From the NCBI GenBank assembly GCA_038496675.1, contig CM076668.1, positions 19,049,580-19,113,579 of the forward strand: DNA of 64,000 nt, given 5' to 3'. Position numbers and translations under genes: made by a program. The notes under the pieces are model-generated. The model ran no database searches, was not told where the DNA came from, and saw nothing but the letters and a program-made list of their open reading frames with translations. The stretch comes from Rachycentron canadum (lineage: Eukaryota; Chordata; Actinopteri; Carangiformes; Rachycentridae). Shown in pieces: positions 62,000-64,000 of the stretch. Within the stretch, counting starts at the first letter, position 1; each line of letters opens with the position of its first letter.

Positions 62000-63732
62000 G
62001 TGTAGTAACCTCCGGGCTCCATCTTCTTCCGGCTGAGTGGAAGCGCTGCTCCGGGCTCCCGGAACATCACCTGGAATGACATCACGGGACAGGTCATCAG
62101 TGATGTCACGTAACTTCACCGGGCTTCAAACACGTCCGGGGTTTGATTAAAGCTCGTTAGAGTGTTAACCCCGCAGCACAGAGGCGGGTTACCGGAGCGC
62201 ACCCCCCTGGAGGCCGCAGCGTCAGTGTGTGACAATCTGCTGCTGCTGAGTCGGTGAAAACTACCCCCCCCCCCCCCTCCCCGGGACACCAGCCTGCCCG
62301 AGCCTCCTCCCCATGCAGACCCGAGCAGTTCACCTCCCCCTTTACTCGCTTCTACCCCCCCTCCCCCGTCACGACTCGTGTTTCCTCCTCCACTGCGCTT
62401 CATTTATTCCGTGTCCGGGAAGGTTTTTACGCACGGAGCCTTTTCCCGCCTCGTATCCAGCAACATTAGAGCTCACCGTTTTCCGCGTGTAGGAGGTTCA
62501 GCCACTCCGAGCTGAGGGAGCCATCGCCGTTAAAGTGGGACCAGCTCCTGGGCACCCCCTGTCTGCGCGCCGCGCGTCCTCCACAACCTCTCCAAGCTGC
62601 CGGAGCGGGAAATACCGCGTAACGCCGCGATGTCTCACCGGACCCGACGTTCATTCAGAATTTTGCAACTCTAGACCTCCGCAGAAAACCCAGCGCTGGC
62701 TGCAGTGAAGCTGGTCAGGGTGTCTGCTACAGACCTGCAGCGTCCTGCTCTGCCCCGCGAAAGGAGGAAAACGGGACAAACCCAACACCGTTAAATTTAC
62801 GCACGGACGTCGAAGTCACAGGCACGAGCAGAGCAACGCGATGCATCTGCAGCAAACGGAGTAAACCCGCGCGTGCAGCAGCCTCATCCTCTGCCCGGCG
62901 CCGAGGAGCCAACTGGAGTCGGAGGGGAGCGCGCGGCCAGTGCGTGAAACGTGAAGTCGGACTGTTGCAAGTTCATTACCGGCACCGACTCTTCCCGCCT
63001 CTCCACTCCCCGGGTCCCCAGCCAAAAACAGCCCCAGCGACCAGAAGCACCTCTGCCGCTGCGTCTCGCTCGCTCTCACGCCGTCTCGTCTGCGGTGCGC
63101 ACCGGCTCCCATCCATCCCTCCATCCCTCCATCTCTCTCCATCTCCATCCTTCGCCTCTCTTTTCTCCGGTCGGGCTCCCAGCGCCGTAGATAGAGGCTC
63201 TGCAGTCACGTGGGTCGGGGGAGAGGAGAGAGAGAGATAGGGAGAGAGGTAGAGAGAGAGAGAGCGCGTCCCTCCTCCTCCTCCTCCTCCTCCGCAGTTT
63301 GCAGTGTGTTATGTCTCAGACTCGGAGGTAGAGAGTCAGAGCTGCTCGTCCGGCGGATCTCAACCTCTGAAACAAACCCCCGGTGTCTTCTCTCATCCTT
63401 CCCCGCTTCCCTCCTCAGTTACCCGGGTTGGTTTCTCTCCGGAGCCCCGGAAGCTTCTGTTTCTTTCTTTTTCTACCCCTCCTCTTCCTCTCGACTCCGG
63501 CCAACAGTTTGGTCTTTGGGATTTGGGTTTTTGTTTTTTTCCTTTCCTCTTTTTTTTTTTTTTTCTCTACTATTGCTGGTGATTTCACTCAACACTGATC
63601 CCGCCGCTGCCGCCGCTGCTGCTCCTGCTTTTACGCACCGAGGCTTATTTTGGATTTTGCTCATCACTGGAGAGAAAACACAGAAATCAGCGAGGTGGAT
63701 CCGTGGATGCGCCTTTTTGGCTCAAACTGGAG
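62000..63732 (+). promoter_or_regulatory. CpG island, promoter and 5' UTR of grid1
   Basis: Composition changes sharply to GC- and CpG-rich from about 62,000. CRE-related motifs TGACATCACG and TGATGTCACG lie near 62,076-62,110. A GA-rich tract (63,220-63,265) followed by (CTC)n (63,268-63,294) and long T/C-rich stretches precede the start codon. No TATA box is evident. The transcription start cannot be placed precisely. Confidence 0.65.
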
Positions 63733-63814
63733 ATGGAAATGCTGATATTGCTATTTCATTCCCTGTGGATATTGCAATGCAACACAGTGAGCGCCGACTC
63801 CATCATTCACATTG
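63733..63814 (+). CDS. grid1: glutamate receptor ionotropic delta-1, first coding exon (gene continues past window)
   Basis: GluD1 is a postsynaptic membrane receptor of the iGluR superfamily that acts mainly as a synapse organiser through cerebellin-neurexin contacts. The exon encodes 27 residues plus one base: a hydrophobic signal peptide (about residues 3-21, LILLFHSLWILQC) followed by ADSIIHIG, the characteristic start of mature delta receptors. The donor is ATTG|GTAAGG at 63,815. The ATG at 63,733 is used because the further upstream in-frame codon at 63,703 is GTG; a second Met two codons on is possible. Only the signal peptide and the first residues of the amino-terminal domain lie in the window. 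Delta-1 rather than delta-2 is favoured by linkage to WAPL. The a or b fish paralogue is undecided. Confidence 0.85.
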
Positions 63815-64000
63815 GTAAGGCACCAGCCGGGGCTTCTTTTTTTGGTTGTGCTGTCAGGGCTTTGGCTGCAGGGACACTGACTATGAGCAGGGAAGCGTTG
63901 TGTTGATGGGTTTGTGAAATATGGACAGATTAGTGGTGTTCAAGATGACTCACTGCTGATATTGAATATTCCAGTTTTCATGCATGCACTGATTGTCAAA
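63815..64000 (+). other. start of grid1 intron 1
   Basis: Intronic sequence after the donor to the window end; nothing else seen. Confidence 0.7.

Noticed and set aside
62116..63209. Several minus-strand frames in the grid1 CpG island (Gly-, Arg- or Glu-rich)
   Set aside because: Low-complexity translations of GC-rich 5' DNA; no splice or homology support.

Overview
The window looks like chromosomal DNA of a spiny-rayed (percomorph) teleost. Genes have short phase-consistent exons with GT-AG introns, (CA)n/(GT)n microsatellites are very dense, fish-type Tc1/mariner relics and tRNA-derived SINEs are scattered through it, and there is a stonustoxin-like (SNTX) gene, a family expanded in such fish. 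The species cannot be named from the sequence alone.

Layout: (1) 1-11,735, + strand: the last eleven coding exons of the cohesin-release factor WAPL (1,200 nt, 399 residues plus stop) and a probable 2.7-kb 3' UTR. (2) 12,129-12,728, - strand: an intronless 199-residue atonal-family bHLH gene, best read as atoh1c-like. (3) 12.8-47.4 kb: a 35-kb gene desert with minisatellites, microsatellites, SINE/Tc1/LINE relics, at least five copies of one dispersed repeat, and a pair of nearly identical 720-bp inverted repeats about 8 kb apart (31,359-32,080 and 40,135-40,854). (4) 47.4-54.2 kb: a SNTX-like locus with one intact three-coding-exon gene (699 residues, + strand) and two decayed copies, one on each strand. 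(5) 56.3-57.5 kb: a CpG/NRF1/ETS/YY1 promoter-like block with no recognised gene, followed by a splice-flanked open exon. (6) 61.6-62.0 kb: a possible small two-exon gene. (7) 62.0-64.0 kb: a CpG island and first coding exon of grid1 (glutamate receptor delta-1) on the + strand, truncated by the window end.

WAPL followed by GRID1 on the same strand matches my recollection of human 10q23. I infer that this is an ancestral linkage and that the fish interval additionally holds the atonal gene and the SNTX cluster. The genes do not form one pathway: WAPL is a general chromatin factor, the bHLH gene is a developmental regulator, grid1 is a synaptic receptor, and the SNTX-like gene is a pore-former/immune-type effector that is locally duplicating and decaying. 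All family assignments come from recognising the translated sequence; no database search was run.
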